64,000 nt of DNA from Paraburkholderia rhizosphaerae (GCF_004366595.1 NZ_SORE01000006.1:248001-312000), one strand, 5' to 3'. Shown: positions 24,772 through 35,223, numbered from the stretch's first letter. Made by a program: numbers and translations. Notes: a model not told the origin generated them from the sequence alone.

Positions 24772-25214
24772 TTTCAGATCCTTTGACGCCATCAGCGACT
24801 ACGAATGGCGCGAATTCAACTGGGGTAAGCGGACCGCGCCGGACAAGCTCGCGTCAAGGTCGCCCGGGTCGGGCAGGCAAAGCCTGGCGATTCGAGGGTG
24901 TAATGAATGCAGTCAGGACGGCGCGAGTGCTAAGTGACCTACTGTATGCAGCGTGCACCGGGAAGGGAACCGATTTTTTTCAATGCATGCGATCAGCAAT
25001 AACAATGATGCCATGCCGCGCAAAGCTTACATCTTGCGTGTGCATTCCGAAGCACAGATTTGAGCATCGCAGGCTAGTGCGGCCGTTATCACTTGCGCCG
25101 CGCGCAAACTGTAGCCTGCTGAATGGATGGTGTAACGAAGGCGTTACAAATCGACCGTACGAACATCACGACGTTGTCACATAAAACATGCCTAACCATT
25201 CGTGCGCACACGCA
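24772..25214. other. 443-bp intergenic region upstream of the sigma-like gene
   Basis: No convincing gene was found here. The middle (24960-25200) is distinctly less GC-rich than the surroundings and contains a T7 run at 24973-24979 and the 18-bp palindrome at 25131. It separates the ttcA stop from the sigma-like start, both on the minus strand. It should hold the promoter of the sigma-like gene and the ttcA terminator, and could hold a small RNA. Confidence 0.5.
25131..25148. promoter_or_regulatory. Inverted repeat TGTAACG-N4-CGTTACA
   Basis: Perfect 7-bp arms (25131-25137 and 25142-25148) surround a 4-bp spacer. The element stands alone in an intergenic stretch about 360 bp upstream of the sigma-like gene and 67 bp past the end of ttcA. 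The symmetry and length suit a dimeric repressor or activator site. The binding protein is unknown. Confidence 0.45.
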
Positions 25215-26123
25215 TTACAAGCGTACGGCGCGCTCCGACGGACGAACGAATTCGATGCGGTGCTCGCTCGAATGCGAGAACACCAGCGCTGTCTGAGCGT
25301 ATGAAGAATCGCCGAACAGCGACTCCTCGTCGATCTTCGCAAGCCCGGTTGCGAGCCCGCGGAAATCGAACAGGCCGGTATCCATCAGATGCGACGGCAC
25401 TACGTCCGATAGCGCGCGAAACACGTTGTCGACGCGCCCCGGCGTTTCGCGTTCCCATTGATGCAGCATGTCCTTGACCTTCTTGCGCTGCAGGTTCTCC
25501 TGCGAACCGCACAGGTCGCACGGAATGATCGGGTATTCCATCGCGCGCGCGTAGCTCGCGATATCGCTTTCCTTGCAATACGCTAACGGCCGGATCACGA
25601 CGTGCGCGCCGTCATCGGTCGCGAGCTTCGGCGGCATCGCTTTCATCTTGCCGCCGAAGAACAGGTTCAGAAAGAACGTTTCGACGATATCGTCGCGATG
25701 GTGACCGAGCGCGATCTTGTTCGCGCCGAGTTCTTTCGCGGTGCGATAGATCACGCCGCGGCGCAGCCTCGAGCACAGCGAGCAGGTCGTCTTGCCCTCC
25801 GGCACCTTCTCCTTGACGATCGAATGCGTGTCCGCTTCGACGATGCGGTACTCGACGCCGATCGATTCGAAATAGCCCGGCAGCACTTCTTCCGGAAAAC
25901 CGGGGTGCTTCTGGTCGAGATTCATCGCGATGATCTCGAACTTGACCGGTGCACGCTTTTGCAGCGCGAGCAGCACGGACAGCATCGTGTACGAGTCTTT
26001 TCCGCCGCTCATGCACGCGAGGATCCGGTCGCCGTCCTCGATCATGTTGAAGTCGTGAATGGCCTTGCCGACTTGCGACTGCAGACGGGTTTCGAGGCGG
26101 AAAAAGTTGTTTGACGCTTTCAT
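25215..26123 (-). CDS. ttcA: tRNA 2-thiocytidine biosynthesis protein
   Basis: The ATG at 26123 gives 302 residues. TtcA thiolates C32 of certain tRNAs using ATP and a [4Fe-4S] cluster. Features are the PP-loop SGGKDS (39-44) and the cluster ligands CSLC (C114, C117), with C202/C205 in PCDLCGSQ as the third-ligand region. '[28 protein letters not shown]' is also typical of the family. The long open frame upstream of the ATG is not TtcA-like and was not used. Confidence 0.93.
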   Translation of the reverse strand: MKASNNFFRLETRLQSQVGKAIHDFNMIEDGDRILACMSGGKDSYTMLSVLLALQKRAPVKFEIIAMNLDQKHPGFPEEVLPGYFESIGVEYRIVEADTHSIVKEKVPEGKTTCSLCSRLRRGVIYRTAKELGANKIALGHHRDDIVETFFLNLFFGGKMKAMPPKLATDDGAHVVIRPLAYCKESDIASYARAMEYPIIPCDLCGSQENLQRKKVKDMLHQWERETPGRVDNVFRALSDVVPSHLMDTGLFDFRGLATGLAKIDEESLFGDSSYAQTALVFSHSSEHRIEFVRPSERAVRL

Positions 26124-26353
26124 GGCGGGGCTGCAACGGGATCGAATGGCGCGCCGCGCGGCGGTAAAAACGGGAAATTGCGCGGCGGCTTGTGGAATCA
26201 AGCCACGATGATACAACCAAACGATGTTCCGTCCGGACGCGTCGGCTGCGCCGGATGGTCTGCTGGGCGGCGCGGCCCGGTGTGGCTCGGTGCGGCTTTG
26301 CGCGGCGTGGCGAGTCGGCACAATGCACGCGCCGCATACAAGGCACCGCGACG

Positions 26354-27769
26354 TCAGGGCTTTCGCGGCTTCAGGCGGAATAGCACAGGCCGATCGGGAA
26401 CCGTCGTCACGCGGGCAACCGGCCGTACGGGCGCGTTGTCCGCGAGCTGGAAGTCGAATGCCTGGACGAGCTTCGCGACCGCCAGTGTCGTTTCGGCGAG
26501 CGTGAACTGTGCGCCGACGCACACGCGCGGCCCCGTGCCGAACGGCAGGTAGGTAAAGCGTGCCGGCGGCGGCGCACCCGGCAGAAAGCGCGCCGGGTCG
26601 AACACGTCGGGGTTTTGCCAGTAGCCGCGATGACGATGAAGCACCCATGGACTGATCATCATCTGCGTGCCGCGCGCGACGGACAGCCCCTCGAACTGGT
26701 CGGGCGCGACGCAACGGCGCAAGATCACCCACGCCGGCGGATAGAGGCGCAACGTCTCGTCGACCACCGCGCGCGTGTACGGCAGCGCTTTGAATGCGTC
26801 GCCGACCCGTTCGGGACTCAGATCGAGCTCGCGCACTTCGGCCGCAACCGCGGCCTGTGCGTCGGGCGCGCTAGCCAGCAGGTACAACGCCCACAGCAGC
26901 GTCAAACCATTCGGCTCGTGGCCCGCGACGATCATCGTGCCGATCTGGTCGGCCAGTTCGACGCGGCTGAACGCGGCGCCGGTGTCCGGTTCGCGCGCGG
27001 CGAGGAGCGCGTCGAACAGATCGCGCGGAGCGTCGGTGGCCGGCTGTTGCTCGCGCACCTCGATGATCTGCTCGATCAGCGCGAGCCAACGCTTGCGAAA
27101 GCCACCGCGGCTGAAGTCGCGCGGTGTTGGCAGCCAGTACGGCATCACGAGATCGGCGAAGCTTGCGCGCGCATGTTTCTGGATAAATTCCCGCACCGCG
27201 GCGCGCACGGCCGGTCCGTATTCGCGGATTTCCACCGAAAACATCGAGCGCGCGGCGATCTTCAGCGCGAGCGTTTGCATGATCGGCAGCAAGTCGAGCA
27301 CGCGATCCTGCGCGGCCAGGTCGCGCACTTCGTCGTCGATGCAGTGCGCGACGTGTTGCGCAAGGATCGGCATCATCTTTGGCGCAAGCGTCGGGCTGAT
27401 CGTGCGGCGTTGATGCTTCCATCGATCGCCGGTCGCGAGCATCAGGCTGTAGCGCCCGATCGGACGGATCAGGCGGATCGCATACTCGGTGCGCGCGTAG
27501 TTGCCATTGTTTTCGACCAGCACGTGGTGGACCATATCGGGCTTGTTGAGCAGCACGCGTTTCTGATGGACGAGACGTTCCTCGACGTAGTCCGCCTCGT
27601 ACGCTTCCTTCGTCCACAATTGAAGACCGTTATGCGTCATCGCGCGGACAAAGCCGGCCGCCGACACTGGACGGGCAGGCAATTCGGGCATCGGCGGTCT
27701 GAATAGCGGAGCGTCACGCCGATCGGCGTCGGACGGGAAGGTGGGCGCGGGTCGCGCTGGCGCTTGCAA
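26354..27769 (-). CDS. Cytochrome P450 with atypical I-helix
   Basis: The protein has 471 residues from a TTG at 27769 that is preceded 8 bp upstream by GGAG; an ATG at 27691 is the alternative. The P450 fold is clear: WKHQRR (C-helix, about 117-122), ExxR (E338-R341), and heme loop [10 protein letters not shown] with Cys417. No signal or membrane anchor is seen, so it is a soluble class I-type enzyme. The I-helix reads AGHEPNG (282-288), where the usual AGxxT acid-alcohol pair has Pro286 in place of Thr. No redox-partner gene is adjacent. The substrate is unknown; the sequence leans to the CYP102/fatty-acid-like bacterial group. Confidence 0.9.
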   Translation of the reverse strand: MQAPARPAPTFPSDADRRDAPLFRPPMPELPARPVSAAGFVRAMTHNGLQLWTKEAYEADYVEERLVHQKRVLLNKPDMVHHVLVENNGNYARTEYAIRLIRPIGRYSLMLATGDRWKHQRRTISPTLAPKMMPILAQHVAHCIDDEVRDLAAQDRVLDLLPIMQTLALKIAARSMFSVEIREYGPAVRAAVREFIQKHARASFADLVMPYWLPTPRDFSRGGFRKRWLALIEQIIEVREQQPATDAPRDLFDALLAAREPDTGAAFSRVELADQIGTMIVAGHEPNGLTLLWALYLLASAPDAQAAVAAEVRELDLSPERVGDAFKALPYTRAVVDETLRLYPPAWVILRRCVAPDQFEGLSVARGTQMMISPWVLHRHRGYWQNPDVFDPARFLPGAPPPARFTYLPFGTGPRVCVGAQFTLAETTLAVAKLVQAFDFQLADNAPVRPVARVTTVPDRPVLFRLKPRKP

Positions 27770-28021
27770 AGGGATTTCTCCGTCGGCGGTGCAGTCGGTC
27801 GGCTCAGCTCGGTCAAGTTCGGGAGCCGTTCAATTCCGAAGAACGTTCGGCGCGAATCTTCTATTCCGACGATTGTGTGCCGCTAAACGTTTGCGACCTG
27901 GTTAGCTCGATTTTTGACAAAACTGATAGACATGTCGGCGTTTTCGCGCGTGCCGTGCGCCAATTTGCGGCAATGCCGCATGTTAGAATTTCGCACCGAA
28001 ACTCGTCCCAACGCCCACGAC

Positions 28022-29383
28022 ATGAACATCGTGATTCTGGCGGCAGGCACAGGCAAGCGGATGCGTTCCGCGCTGCCGAAAGTGCTTCATCCTCTGGCCG
28101 GTCGGCCGCTTCTCGCGCACGTCATCGACACTGCCCGCACACTTGAGCCGACACGTCTTGTCGTCGTGATCGGCCATGGCGCCGATGCGGTACGCACAGC
28201 AGTCGCAGCGCCCGATCTGCAGTTCGCGGTGCAGGAGCAGCAGCTGGGCACCGGTCACGCGGTGCAGCAGGCATTGCCGCTGCTCGATTCGTCGGTGCCG
28301 ACGCTCGTGCTTTATGGCGACGTGCCGCTCACGCGCGCGAGCACGCTGCAGCGCCTTTGCGAAGGCGCCGGGCACGATGGCTACGGCGTGCTGACGGTTA
28401 CGCTGGATAATCCCGCCGGTTACGGCCGCATCGTGCGCGACGCGGCGGGCAAGGTCGAGCGGATCGTCGAGCAGAAGGACGCGACGCCCGAGCAGCAGGC
28501 CATCCGCGAGATCAACACCGGCATCGTCGCGATGCCGACCGCGCGACTGCAAGCCTGGCTCGCCGCGCTGAAGAACAACAATTCGCAGGGTGAGTTTTAT
28601 CTGACCGATGTCGTCGAAATGGCGATCGATGCGGGCATCGACATCTTCACCGCGCAGCCCGATGACGAGTGGGAAACGCTTGGCGTCAATAGCAAACAGC
28701 AACTCGCGGAACTCGAGCGGATTCATCAGCGCAATGTCGCGGATGCATTGCTCGTGGCCGGCGTGACGCTCGCGGACCCGGCGCGCATCGACGTGCGCGG
28801 GTCGCTCGAATGCGGGCGCGACGTGTCGGTCGACGTCAACTGCGTATTCGAAGGCCGCGTCACGCTGGCCGACAACGTATCGATCGGCCCGAACTGCGTG
28901 ATCCGCAACGCGACGATCGGCGCAGGCACGCGGGTGGATGCATTCACGCATATCGAAGGGGCCGAGGTCGGCGCACAGGCGGTGGTCGGCCCGTATGCGC
29001 GGCTGCGGCCCGGCGCGGCGCTCGCGGACGAAGTGCATATCGGCAACTTCGTCGAAGTGAAGAACGCGGTAATCGGCCGCGGCTCGAAGGCGAACCATCT
29101 GAGCTACGTCGGCGATTCCGAGGTTGGCACGCGGGTGAATATCGGCGCGGGAACCATCACCTGCAATTACGATGGCGCGAACAAGCTGCGCACGGTGATC
29201 GAAGACGACGTGTTCGTCGGCTCCGATACGCAACTGGTCGCGCCGGTGCGCGTCGGGCGCGGCGCGACGATCGCGGCGGGCACGACTGTCTGGAAGGACG
29301 TCGCGGAAGGCGTTCTCGTGATGAACGACAAGACTCAAACGGGCAAGCAAGGCTACGTTCGCCCGACCAAAAAGAAAGGCTGA
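28022..29383 (+). CDS. glmU: Bifunctional GlcNAc-1-P uridylyltransferase / GlcN-1-P acetyltransferase
   Basis: The ATG at 28022 gives 453 residues. The N-terminal pyrophosphorylase domain starts '[25 protein letters not shown]' (LAAGxGxRM...PK). The C-terminal left-handed beta-helix (about 250-445) has hexapeptide repeats and the acetyl-CoA site '[14 protein letters not shown]'. It makes UDP-GlcNAc, the precursor of peptidoglycan and lipid A, in the cytoplasm. glmS follows 70 bp later, so the two steps are co-located. Confidence 0.97.
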   Translation: MNIVILAAGTGKRMRSALPKVLHPLAGRPLLAHVIDTARTLEPTRLVVVIGHGADAVRTAVAAPDLQFAVQEQQLGTGHAVQQALPLLDSSVPTLVLYGDVPLTRASTLQRLCEGAGHDGYGVLTVTLDNPAGYGRIVRDAAGKVERIVEQKDATPEQQAIREINTGIVAMPTARLQAWLAALKNNNSQGEFYLTDVVEMAIDAGIDIFTAQPDDEWETLGVNSKQQLAELERIHQRNVADALLVAGVTLADPARIDVRGSLECGRDVSVDVNCVFEGRVTLADNVSIGPNCVIRNATIGAGTRVDAFTHIEGAEVGAQAVVGPYARLRPGAALADEVHIGNFVEVKNAVIGRGSKANHLSYVGDSEVGTRVNIGAGTITCNYDGANKLRTVIEDDVFVGSDTQLVAPVRVGRGATIAAGTTVWKDVAEGVLVMNDKTQTGKQGYVRPTKKKG

Positions 29384-29453
29384 CGGGGTTGGTGCGCCGT
29401 GCTTCACGCGCAATCGACCTTGGCAACCCAACTCTGCAAAAGGATTTTCAGTT

Positions 29454-31271
29454 ATGTGCGGCATTGTCGGCGCGGTTGCGCAACGTAACATCGTTCCCGT
29501 TTTGATCGAAGGGTTGCGGCGGCTCGAATACCGCGGCTATGACTCGTGCGGTGTCGCGGTGCTTGCAAACGGCGAGCCGCGCCGCGCGCGCAGTGTCGCC
29601 CGGGTGGCCGATCTCGACGACCAGGTTCGAGACACCAGGCTCGCGGGTGCGACCGGCATTGCGCATACGCGTTGGGCGACGCACGGTGCGCCGGTGACTG
29701 ACAATGCGCATCCGATCTTCTCGCGCGACACGCTCGCGATCGTGCATAACGGCATCATCGAGAACTACGAGACGCTGGGCGAAGTGCTGCGCGGCAAAGG
29801 TTACGAATTCGTTTCGCAGACCGATACCGAAGTAATTGCGCACCTGATTCATAGCCTCTACCGCGGCGATCTGTTCGCGGCGGTGCGCGAAGCCGTGCAG
29901 CAACTGCACGGCGCGTATGCGATCGCGGTGTTGCACAAGGATCAGCCGCATACGGTGGTCGGCGCGCGGCAGGGTTCGCCGCTCGTCGTCGGGCTTGGCG
30001 ATGGCGAAAACTTTCTTGCGTCCGATGCGCTTGCGCTGGCCGGTAGCACCGACCGCTTTATCTTCCTCGAGGAAGGCGATGTCTGCGAACTGAAGCTCGA
30101 CGGCGTGCGCATCGCCGATCGCGACGGTCAGCCGGCGCAGCGAGATGTGCGGCAGGTGGCCGCGTATGGCGGCGCGGTCGAACTCGGCCCGTATCGCCAT
30201 TTCATGCAGAAGGAAATTTTCGAGCAGCCGCGTGCGATCAGCGACACGATTCCGCAAGCCGACGGCTTCGATCCGTCACTGTTCGGCGAAGCCGCGCCGA
30301 AGGTATTCGGGAAAATCGACAGCCTGCTCATTCTTGCGTGCGGCACGAGCTACTACTCCGGGCTGACCGCGAAATACTGGCTCGAATCGATCGCGAAGAT
30401 TCCGACGCAGGTTGAGATTGCGAGCGAGTACCGGTATCGAGATTCAGTGCCGAATCCGAATGCGCTGGTGGTCGTGATTTCGCAGTCGGGCGAAACCGCC
30501 GATACGCTCGCTGCGCTTAAGCATGCGCAGTCGCTTGGGCACCAGCATACGCTTTCGGTCTGTAACGTCGGCACCAGCGCGATGGTGCGGCAGACCGAAT
30601 TCACGTTCCTCACGCATGCGGGGCGTGAAATCGGTGTCGCGTCGACGAAGGCGTTCACTACGCAACTGGTTGCGCTGTTCGTGCTGGCGCTGACACTTGC
30701 GAAGGTGCGCGGTCATCTGAGCGCCGCGCAGGAGAGCAACTATCTGAAGCAGCTGCGCCACCTGCCGGCGGCACTGAACAGCGTGCTCGCGCTCGAACCG
30801 CAGATCATCGCGTGGTCGGAGGAGTTTTCGCGCAAGGAGAACGCGCTGTTCCTCGGGCGTGGGCTGCACTATCCGATCGCGCTGGAAGGCGCGCTGAAGC
30901 TGAAGGAAATCTCGTATATCCACGCGGAAGCGTATCCGGCCGGTGAACTGAAGCATGGTCCGCTTGCCCTCGTCACCGAAGCGATGCCGGTGGTGACGGT
31001 CGCGCCGAACGACGCGCTACTGGAAAAGCTCAAGTCGAATATTCAGGAAGTGCGCGCGCGTGGCGGTCAGTTGTATGTGTTCGCGGATTCCGACACGCGC
31101 ATCGTCAATGCGGAAGGTCTGCATGTGATCCGGATGCCGGAGCACTACGGGCTGCTGTCTCCGATTCTCCATGTGGTGCCGCTGCAATTGCTCGCTTATC
31201 ACACGGCATGCGCGCGGGGCACCGACGTCGACAAGCCGCGCAATCTCGCGAAGTCGGTGACGGTCGAGTAA
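29454..31271 (+). CDS. glmS: Glutamine-fructose-6-phosphate aminotransferase
   Basis: The 605-residue enzyme starts MCGIVG, where Cys2 (Cys1 after Met removal) is the glutaminase nucleophile. The class II glutamine amidotransferase domain (1-240) is followed by two SIS isomerase domains, with '[10 protein letters not shown]' and '[13 protein letters not shown]' in the first. The C-terminus 'NLAKSVTVE' is canonical. It forms glucosamine-6-phosphate from fructose-6-phosphate and glutamine. A good AAAAGGA site precedes the start. No ribozyme is expected in this phylum and none was seen. Confidence 0.97.
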   Translation: MCGIVGAVAQRNIVPVLIEGLRRLEYRGYDSCGVAVLANGEPRRARSVARVADLDDQVRDTRLAGATGIAHTRWATHGAPVTDNAHPIFSRDTLAIVHNGIIENYETLGEVLRGKGYEFVSQTDTEVIAHLIHSLYRGDLFAAVREAVQQLHGAYAIAVLHKDQPHTVVGARQGSPLVVGLGDGENFLASDALALAGSTDRFIFLEEGDVCELKLDGVRIADRDGQPAQRDVRQVAAYGGAVELGPYRHFMQKEIFEQPRAISDTIPQADGFDPSLFGEAAPKVFGKIDSLLILACGTSYYSGLTAKYWLESIAKIPTQVEIASEYRYRDSVPNPNALVVVISQSGETADTLAALKHAQSLGHQHTLSVCNVGTSAMVRQTEFTFLTHAGREIGVASTKAFTTQLVALFVLALTLAKVRGHLSAAQESNYLKQLRHLPAALNSVLALEPQIIAWSEEFSRKENALFLGRGLHYPIALEGALKLKEISYIHAEAYPAGELKHGPLALVTEAMPVVTVAPNDALLEKLKSNIQEVRARGGQLYVFADSDTRIVNAEGLHVIRMPEHYGLLSPILHVVPLQLLAYHTACARGTDVDKPRNLAKSVTVE

Positions 31272-31454
31272 GTGCGGCGGCGCCGGCGCAGGGGCGTGAC
31301 GCCTTGTCCGGTCACATCCGCGATCGGGCGTTGCGTGACGCCGCGCATTGCGCTGGCCCGCTTGCCCGATCACACCGCGTGCCGCGCGATTCGCCCGACC
31401 GGGGGTCGCCGTTTGTTCCATTGCGCGTTCTGCTGTTCAATCCATCGATAGCCG

Positions 31455-32252
31455 ATGCTCGACCTCCATCTCTCCGGCGGACTCCTGTCCCCCCAACTGC
31501 AGACGCTCGGTGTCGGTGAGTTACTGGGCATCGTGATTGCACTGGTACTGGGCGGTATGGTCAAGGGCGTCACCGGCATTGGCGTGCCGCTTGTCGCGAT
31601 GCCGATACTCACGCATTTTCTGCCGGTGAAGCAGGCGGTGTTGCTGCTGTCGATGCCGATCATCCTTGGCAATATTCCGCAGGCGCTCGAAGGCGGCAAA
31701 GTGCTGCAAACCGCGCGAGAGATTGCCGCGCCGCTCGTCGGCACCGTGATCGGCAATGTGATTGGCGTGTCGGTGCTGGTTACGCTCGAGGCACACGATG
31801 CGCAGGCCGTTTCCGGCGTGACGCTGATAGTCGCGGCCGCGCTGATGCTCGCGGCGCCGAAGTTCACGCTCGCGCCGTCGCTCGTCAAGCCGGTGGGTTT
31901 CGTGCTCGGTTTCGGCGCCGCGCTGATGGAAAGCATCGCATCGGTGCCCGGCCCGCTGCTCGCGATGTATCTGATCGCGTCCGGCTCGACGGGCCGCATG
32001 TTTACCAAGCGAATCGCGATTATCCTGGTCGTATCTGTGATCACGTTGATCACGACATTCAGTGGCGGTGCGGCGCGCGCGAATGGCGTCGACCTCGCGA
32101 TCTCGGCCGCCGCGAGCCTGCCCGCGATCGCCGGGATGCTGCTGGCTCGGCCGCTGCGCGATAGTCTGCATCCGCTCGCGTTCCGCGGGGTCGTGCTGGT
32201 CTGCGTGCTGGTCGCCGCGGCGCAGATGATCTGGAAATCCGGCGTACTTTGA
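31455..32252 (+). CDS. TauE/SafE family sulfite/organosulfonate exporter-like permease
   Basis: The 265-residue protein has about seven or eight membrane helices and the TauE/SafE motif near the N-terminus ('GIVIALVLGGMVKGVTGIGVPLVAMPIL'). It repeats weakly in the second half ('GFVLGFGAALMESIASVPGPLLAMYLIASG'). Members move sulfite, sulfoacetate or related anions across the inner membrane. No sulfur-metabolism genes are nearby, so the substrate is open. The 183-bp gap after glmS holds no clear terminator. Confidence 0.88.
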   Translation: MLDLHLSGGLLSPQLQTLGVGELLGIVIALVLGGMVKGVTGIGVPLVAMPILTHFLPVKQAVLLLSMPIILGNIPQALEGGKVLQTAREIAAPLVGTVIGNVIGVSVLVTLEAHDAQAVSGVTLIVAAALMLAAPKFTLAPSLVKPVGFVLGFGAALMESIASVPGPLLAMYLIASGSTGRMFTKRIAIILVVSVITLITTFSGGAARANGVDLAISAAASLPAIAGMLLARPLRDSLHPLAFRGVVLVCVLVAAAQMIWKSGVL

Positions 32253-32509
32253 AACCGGTCGCGCCACGAAGCCGGATGCGATACGCAAAGGCATTTCAAT
32301 GACGGCGCTGTCACCTTCGGCATATGTCGTATCGCGGACTTTCAATCGCACAGCTTCAATTGACCGCTCGAAAACAAAGCCCTACCACGTCGACCTTCGA
32401 TGGTGCAAAGCAACACGCATAACCCTGTGCGTTTAGCCGCGCAACCATGAAGAAAAAGCTCGCGGATGGAATAGCACTTGCTAAAATCTGCAGTAGTACG
32501 GAGGGCAAT

Positions 32510-32938
32510 ATGGCAGACATCCTTATTGTCGATGCCGACACTGGCGTGCTGAGCACGCTCGGCCTGCTGATCGCCGCGGAGGGTTACGTCGTCCGCACGG
32601 CCACCAATGGTAACGACGCGCTTGATCTCGCGCGCGCGAGCCGTCCCGATGTATTGATCTCCGATTCCCGCACGCCGGGTCTGAGCGGCGCCGCGCTCGT
32701 GCGCGAGATGCGCAAGGACCCTGTATTAGCTTCAGTGCCGGTCATCCTCGCTTACAACGGTGCACTGCCGCCGCGCGTACGTGTGTTCCGTTTTCTGCGC
32801 AAGCCATTACGGTATGCCAGGCTTTTAAAGCTGCTGCATCGCGCCGAGCAGGTCGGCGCGCGACGTGATGCGCGCGGGCACGCAGGAAGCTGGAAAGTGG
32901 TCCGGCGCAATCTGAAGGGCGAGCCGAAGCCGGGCTAA
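32510..32938 (+). CDS. Orphan response-regulator receiver protein, atypical
   Basis: The ATG at 32510 follows GGAGGG and gives 142 residues. The receiver fold is clear: acidic pair near D8/D10, phospho-acceptor D52 in 'VLISDSRTPGLSG', and the conserved Lys in 'FRFLRKPL'. The beta4 switch position, normally Thr/Ser, reads 'VILAYNG', and the alpha4-beta5 segment is about five residues short. A basic tail replaces an output domain. There is no adjacent kinase. It may be a stand-alone or degenerate receiver acting by protein contact. The 257-bp gap before it has no gene. Confidence 0.85.
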   Translation: MADILIVDADTGVLSTLGLLIAAEGYVVRTATNGNDALDLARASRPDVLISDSRTPGLSGAALVREMRKDPVLASVPVILAYNGALPPRVRVFRFLRKPLRYARLLKLLHRAEQVGARRDARGHAGSWKVVRRNLKGEPKPG

Positions 32939-33007
32939 GCGCCGGCGCACACACCGCTGCCGCGCACCTGGCGCAATGCAATCGCGGCTCTCGCCAACTC
33001 AACCAAC

Positions 33008-33244
33008 TCAATGCAGCGTATCCGGCAGCGAAAGAAGCAAAGCCGGTACGCTCATATCCTCGTCCAGTTCAGGCCAGTACAACTGCTGACGGTCCAGCGA
33101 AATCGCAAAGTGCTCGCGCTCATCGGTGGTCGCCGCTTCCAGCACCGGAAACCAGCGCAGCGGAAATTCGATCGCTCGCCCATCGGCCAGCTCGAGAAAT
33201 AAGTGCGCGCTATCGAAGCGCACGTCGACTGCATCGGCGTACAT
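33008..33244 (-). CDS. DUF2442 domain-containing protein
   Basis: The 78-residue protein starts after CAGGAG. 'VRFDSAHLFLELADGRAIEFPLRWFPVLEAAT' with 'LYWPELDEDMSVPALL' is the DUF2442 pattern. Family members are often paired with a DUF4160 gene in putative toxin-antitoxin-like or mobile modules. No partner is visible on either side, so this is a solitary copy. Function unknown. Confidence 0.88.
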   Translation of the reverse strand: MYADAVDVRFDSAHLFLELADGRAIEFPLRWFPVLEAATTDEREHFAISLDRQQLYWPELDEDMSVPALLLSLPDTLH

Positions 33245-33524
33245 GGCTGGCTCCTGAACGTAGGTCGTTCTAAACGATAGGTGGCGCGGCAGTCGTGTTC
33301 AAGCAAGCCGACCATGTGCGTCGCGCACTCGTTTGCGCAATCGTTTCCTCGTCGTGCATCCAACACGTCGCGTGTCTCGATGCGCGATTGCCGGTCGCGT
33401 GACCGCAGTTCCCGCTACAATCCACAGACGAAACGGCGATGCTCACATGCGATGCAAGTGAAGCCGCTTCAACTTGCATCCGCTGTCTGCGGCTATCAAG
33501 AAAGCCTTTCAGTGCGCCGTTAAT

Positions 33525-33584
33525 AAGGATCAACGCAAGGATCAACGCAAGGATCAACGCAAGGATCAACGCAAGGATCAACGC
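33525..33584. repeat. Five perfect tandem copies of a 12-bp unit
   Basis: AAGGATCAACGC is repeated exactly five times (starts 33525, 33537, 33549, 33561, 33573), followed by a decayed sixth copy. It lies 46 bp before the chosen start of the diguanylate cyclase gene and is open in its frame, where it would encode Ile-Asn-Ala-Arg units. The rest of the 386-bp gap (33245-33630) shows no gene. Five identical units suggest recent slippage. Confidence 0.95.
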
Positions 33585-33630
33585 GAAGATCGGTCGCATC
33601 GATCACCCGTCGGGCGCGCGGCGGGGACGA

Positions 33631-35223
33631 ATGCCGGGACAGCGCGGTGACCTCATGGCAGCCAGGCCGTTTATGTTCAACTTTCTCCTCGACACGCCGG
33701 CATCGGGCAACGGTTACGTCACCGCGTCGATCCGCGCGTCTCTGCTGTCGACGCTGTTCGAGAACACCCGCCCACTCGCGATGTCGGGCCTCGCCAGCGC
33801 ATTCGTCGCGGCGGTGGCCTGTTACCGCGTCGATCATTTCTGGGCCGTGCTGTGGCTGGTGGCGGAAGTCGTGCTGCTCACCGCGCGGATGGTCATTGCC
33901 CGGCTGTACGTGGCCCGCAACCGGGTCCGTCCAGTTCACCCTGAGCCATGGGCGGCGCGTTATGCACCGGTGTCGCTGCTCGCTTGCCTGACGTTCGGCC
34001 TCGGTACGATGGCGTCGATCATCGCCGGCGATATGCAGCTTGCTTCACTCGCGCTGATGGTGACGGCCGGCATCCTCGGCGGCATCGCGTCGAGAAACGC
34101 CGCGTTGCCGCGCCTCGCGATCACGCAGATCTTCTGCGGCACGATACCGATCGGCGTCGGCGCACTGCTCGCGCCGCGCAGCGCTTCGTGGATTCTCGTG
34201 CCGCCGCTCTTTGCTTACCTCGTCGCGATGGTGTCGGTGGTGCGGCGTCACTATGAAGGGCTCGTCGCGCTGATGACCGCCGAAGAGCGGCACGCGGAAC
34301 TGGCCGCCCGCTTCGACGCGGCGCTCTCGCATATGCCGCACGGTCTATGCACGATCGACGGCAACGGCAAGGTGATTATCGCGAACCGGCGTGCGGCGGA
34401 GCTGTTTGGCGCCACCGTCGAGATGCTGCGGCTGAATGTGCCGCTGCCGGAATTTATCGGTGAGGTCGGCGTCGCGAAGTTCGGCGAGACGTTGCGCAAG
34501 CAACTCGTCGAGCGCTGCACGACGTGGCTGTCCGGCGAACGCCGGCCGCTCGATCTCGAACTCGGCGACGGGCGTCAGCTCGAGATGACCCGCAACCCGG
34601 TGCCGGACGGCAGCGCAGTGATCATCATCGAGGACGTGACCGAGCGCCGCCAGTCCGAAGCGAAGATCCTGCATCTCGCGCGGCATGACCCGCTGACCGG
34701 TTTACCGAACCGGCGCGACCTGTATGAGCGTCTCGAGCGGATACTTGCGAGACCGGCCAGCGGGCGCGCGCTGGACGTCGCGCTGATGTACCTCGACCTC
34801 GACGGCTTCAAGCAGGTCAACGACCGGCTCGGTCACCACGCCGGCGACGAAGTGCTGACCGCGGTGGCCGGCCGTCTGAAGGAATTGCTGTGGACCGGTG
34901 AATTCGTCGCGCGTCTGGGCGGCGACGAATTCGCGGTCGTCGTCGAAAACGGCACTTCTGCGGCGAGCGAAGCGCTCGCGCCGCGCATCATCCGTGAGAT
35001 TGCGAAGCCGTACATGCTGTCGACCGGTGAGGCGATCAGTATCGGCACGAGCATCGGGATTGCGCTCGCGGCGCGTGGCGAGTCGATCGAGCAGTTGCTC
35101 AGGCGCGCCGACGTTGCGCTATACGATGCGAAGCAAGCGGGCAAAGGGACCTTCCGCTTCTCTATGCTCGAAAGCGATATGAAAGATGATGTGGCCAGCC
35201 AGCGGCGTTGGCCGGCGCCATAA
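33631..35223 (+). CDS. Membrane PAS-GGDEF diguanylate cyclase
   Basis: The ATG at 33631, after GGGGACGA, gives 530 residues; an ATG at 33655 is an alternative. Five or six membrane helices occupy about 45-205. A PAS domain (about 230-345, 'LSHMPHGLCTIDGNGKVIIANRRAAELFG') and a GGDEF domain follow (about 350-515, 'DPLTGLPNRRDLYERL', active-site GGDEF at 430-434). It should make cyclic di-GMP from GTP at the inner membrane in response to a membrane or PAS signal. The inhibitory RxxD I-site five residues before GGDEF reads WTGE, so product inhibition is probably absent. There is no EAL domain. Confidence 0.88.
   Translation: MPGQRGDLMAARPFMFNFLLDTPASGNGYVTASIRASLLSTLFENTRPLAMSGLASAFVAAVACYRVDHFWAVLWLVAEVVLLTARMVIARLYVARNRVRPVHPEPWAARYAPVSLLACLTFGLGTMASIIAGDMQLASLALMVTAGILGGIASRNAALPRLAITQIFCGTIPIGVGALLAPRSASWILVPPLFAYLVAMVSVVRRHYEGLVALMTAEERHAELAARFDAALSHMPHGLCTIDGNGKVIIANRRAAELFGATVEMLRLNVPLPEFIGEVGVAKFGETLRKQLVERCTTWLSGERRPLDLELGDGRQLEMTRNPVPDGSAVIIIEDVTERRQSEAKILHLARHDPLTGLPNRRDLYERLERILARPASGRALDVALMYLDLDGFKQVNDRLGHHAGDEVLTAVAGRLKELLWTGEFVARLGGDEFAVVVENGTSAASEALAPRIIREIAKPYMLSTGEAISIGTSIGIALAARGESIEQLLRRADVALYDAKQAGKGTFRFSMLESDMKDDVASQRRWPAP

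Noticed and set aside
24960..24995. ECF-type promoter from the GGAACC at 24966 followed by a T-run
   Set aside because: No matching -10 at the right spacing was found, and the orientation points away from the sigma-like gene.
25215..26732. 505-residue version of TtcA
   Set aside because: The upstream 200 residues are an accidental open frame rich in Arg and Ala; the family N-terminus begins at 26123.
29384..29453. glmS ribozyme or riboswitch upstream of glmS
   Set aside because: Only 70 bp separate glmU and glmS, and the ribozyme is a Gram-positive feature; no matching core was seen.
33525..33584. CRISPR array
   Set aside because: The units are directly adjacent 12-mers with no spacers and no cas genes.
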